A stretch of 64,000 bases of DNA, taken from contig JARUKX010000009.1 in NCBI GenBank assembly GCA_029688825.1, forward strand, positions 1-64,000, written 5' to 3'. Position numbers and translations under genes: made by a program. The notes under the pieces are model-generated. The model made no database searches, was not told the DNA's origin, and saw only the letters and a list, made by a program, of their open reading frames with translations. The DNA comes from Haloarculaceae archaeon H-GB1-1. GTDB taxonomy: Archaea > Halobacteriota > Halobacteria > Halobacteriales > Haloarculaceae. Of this stretch, positions 62,498-64,000 are shown one piece after another (the stretch's first letter is position 1; each line of letters opens with the position of its first letter).

Positions 62498-63022
62498 ATG
62501 TACGCCGTCGTCGGGTGTAGCGACTGCCAGCACCTCTGGATCGTCGAGGGGCGACCCGAGACCAGCCAGTGTCCCCGCTGTGGCACGCGCCGGCAGTACG
62601 CCAAACGCCGCAAGTTCGTCTCGACGGAGGACGAAGACCACGCGCGGGAGGTCCGCTCGTCGATGCTGGCCGCACGCCAGGGCCACAGCGACGACTTCGC
62701 CGAACTCGATTCGTTCGCCGAGATGGAACACCAGGTTGACGACGCGGGAGTCGACGACCGCGAGTACCTCGAAGCGTCTGGTCTCGACGCCGCAGCGGTC
62801 GAAGCGGCGGGCGAGCGCGCCGAGCAGTCCCAGGGCGGGTCACAGAGCCGCACGGAGACCGTCCGCGAGGCGCTTCGGGAACTCGACGAACCGACCGAAT
62901 CCGAGGTCGTCGCCTACGCGGCCGAGCGGGACGTACCCGCGTCCTACACCGAGAAAGCCCTCGAAAAGCTCGTCCGGGCCGGCGAAGCGACGACCGACCG
63001 CGGGACGTATCGGTTGCTGTAG
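62498..63022 (+). CDS. DUF5817-like zinc-ribbon protein
   Basis: The 174-aa protein has a zinc ribbon CSDC...CPRCG (about 7-29), a charged helical middle and a winged-helix-like end (ELDEPTESEVVAYAAERDVPASYTEKALEKLVRAG). It is a conserved haloarchaeal protein, perhaps DNA- or RNA-binding. ATG 62498 follows 256 bases with no other recognisable feature (62242-62497). Confidence 0.8.
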   Translation: MYAVVGCSDCQHLWIVEGRPETSQCPRCGTRRQYAKRRKFVSTEDEDHAREVRSSMLAARQGHSDDFAELDSFAEMEHQVDDAGVDDREYLEASGLDAAAVEAAGERAEQSQGGSQSRTETVREALRELDEPTESEVVAYAAERDVPASYTEKALEKLVRAGEATTDRGTYRLL

Positions 63023-63123
63023 CCGATCGGATTTCGGGACTATTTTTGAACCGTTTGGTGGCGGCCGTTCACTGAATCACGTCAATTCACAACACACTTC
63101 CTGTCAGCGAACCATTGGAACGC

Positions 63124-63468
63124 ATGATCCAGCCCCCGGTTTCGAAACGGCGGGCGCTCTATCTGTTCCTCGGAGTACTCACGATAGTGGTCGTCACCGT
63201 GTCGATGGTCCACTTCGGGCGCGTCGGCGGCGTGGACGTGGAGACGGTGACCTGGGCCGCGTTCGCACTCGCGTTCGGTGGAGCCGCGACCCGTTCGATG
63301 GCACGGGGGCAGCGGCGTGACGGCGTCGCCCTCGCGCTGGCGACCGCGGGCGGGCTCTCGCTGTTCCTCTCCACCGTCTTCGGCCATCGATTCCTCGTCT
63401 GGGGCGGCGCAACGGGGCTTCTCGCGGGCGGTCTCGTCCTCGTGCTCGACGGACTGGACGCCGTCTAG
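63124..63468 (+). CDS. Small membrane protein
   Basis: The 114-aa protein has four hydrophobic segments (about 13-31, 43-60, 66-88, 92-112), the second containing WAAFALAFGGAATRSMARG. I do not recognise the family. The ATG at 63124 follows a TTG that is in frame three codons earlier. It converges on hmgA with an overlap of 4 bases. Confidence 0.7.
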   Translation: MIQPPVSKRRALYLFLGVLTIVVVTVSMVHFGRVGGVDVETVTWAAFALAFGGAATRSMARGQRRDGVALALATAGGLSLFLSTVFGHRFLVWGGATGLLAGGLVLVLDGLDAV

Positions 63469-64000
63469 CGGCCGAGTTCCGCGTGCGCGCTCGCGAGATG
63501 ACGCGACGCGAGCGCGCCGAGCAGGGAGAGTTCGCCCGCGAGCGCCGCGGCGGCGATGACCTCCGCCAGCGCATCGGCGTTGCTTCCAGCGGGGTCGCCG
63601 CCGCCACCGACGCCGAGTACGTCGAGTGCTTCCGACTGCGTGGGGAGCGACGTCCCGCCGCCGACAGTGCCGACCTCCAGCGAGGCGAGAGAGACGCTGG
63701 CGTACAGCCCGTCCTCGCGAGATTCTGCGGTCGTGATGGCGTTCGATCCCTCGACGACCTGCGCGGCGTCCTGTCCGGTGGCGAGGAACGCCGCGGCGAC
63801 GACGTTCGCGGCGTGGGCGTTGAACCCCAGACTCCCCGCCTTCGCGCTCCCGACGAGGTTCTTCCGGGTGTTGGCCTCCGCGATCGCGTCGGCCGTCGTC
63901 CCGAACGTCTCCTCGACGAGTTCGTGGGGCAGGAACACGTCGGCTGCGACGGTCCGACCGCGACCCTCGATGGCGTTGACCGCCGCGGGCTTCTTGTCGG
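63465..64000 (-). CDS. hmgA: HMG-CoA reductase, C-terminal part (cut by window edge)
   Basis: HMG-CoA reductase makes mevalonate, the committed step toward archaeal isoprenoid lipids, and is the mevinolin target in haloarchaea. The visible last 178 residues begin DKKPAAVNAIEGRGRTV, which includes the catalytic Lys/Asp region, followed by HELVEETFGTT, GFNAHAANVVAA with the catalytic His, TGQDAAQVVEGSN (GQD) and GTVGGGTSLPTQ. The 5' end lies beyond 64000. It is intact as far as seen. Confidence 0.95.
   Translation of the reverse strand, partial: DKKPAAVNAIEGRGRTVAADVFLPHELVEETFGTTADAIAEANTRKNLVGSAKAGSLGFNAHAANVVAAAFLATGQDAAQVVEGSNAITTAESREDGLYASVSLASLEVGTVGGGTSLPTQSEALDVLGVGGGGDPAGSNADALAEVIAAAALAGELSLLGALASRHLASAHAELGR

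Overview
The window is a stretch of haloarchaeal (class Halobacteria) chromosome. The evidence is high G+C content, very acidic proteins, many leaderless genes with a TATA box about 25-35 bases before the ATG, and family content typical of halophilic archaea: an S-layer glycoprotein with a PGF-CTERM tail, archaeosortase A, SAMP1, HalX response regulators, diphthamide synthesis, archaeal GatD, type II methionine aminopeptidase and HMG-CoA reductase. I see no IS element, no CRISPR array, no rRNA and no replication origin. It reads as mostly core chromosome with a few accessory patches, and I cannot name the genus.

Layout. 0-3.3 kb: a tRNA-Thr(CGU) with a partial copy of its 3' end beside it, trm5, dph5 and archaeosortase artA. 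3.3-6.4 kb: the S-layer glycoprotein gene, whose C-terminal sorting signal is of the kind ArtA processes. 6.5-14 kb: a duplicated VOC protein, a DRG-family GTPase, a secreted Ig-like protein and the menF-menD pair. 14-21.4 kb: two small regulatory-type proteins, a PaaG-like crotonase, the photolyase-superoxide dismutase tandem, a BioD-like P-loop protein, and a HalX response regulator overlapping a KaiC/RecA-like ATPase. 21.4-28.5 kb: purL carrying an in-frame palindromic insert, a Fic enzyme flanked by 13-bp direct repeats, hisF, a zinc-ribbon/CAP membrane protein and rpoL.

28.5-42.3 kb: cytochrome oxidase subunit III, gatD, a cation exchanger, then an accessory-looking set of enzymes. These are a hotdog thioesterase, a luciferase-like oxidoreductase, an epimerase, an HD protein, a tandem EthD protein, an M24 creatinase-like protein with altered metal ligands, a BI-1-like membrane protein, and a ThDP-dependent enzyme translationally coupled to a second EthD protein. 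They may form an uncharacterised catabolic neighbourhood. 42.3-50.5 kb: SAMP1, two membrane proteins with RCK_C/TrkA-C-like domains and a divergent potassium channel with a TrkA-N domain, followed by an HPP-USP fusion. One of the RCK_C proteins (1283 aa) carries twelve copies of an acidic 15-18 residue motif ending in Trp, which is the most unusual object in the window.

50.5-64 kb: uridine phosphorylase, a DUF63-type protein and deoxyribose-phosphate aldolase (nucleoside salvage); an archaeal tRNA methylthiotransferase; a small HTH regulator with two related 3-TM proteins; a CDF metal transporter; a HIT hydrolase; type II methionine aminopeptidase; an isoaspartyl peptidase/asparaginase; isocitrate dehydrogenase; and the C-terminal part of HMG-CoA reductase, cut by the window edge.

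All functions rest on motif and family recognition from sequence alone; no database search was run.
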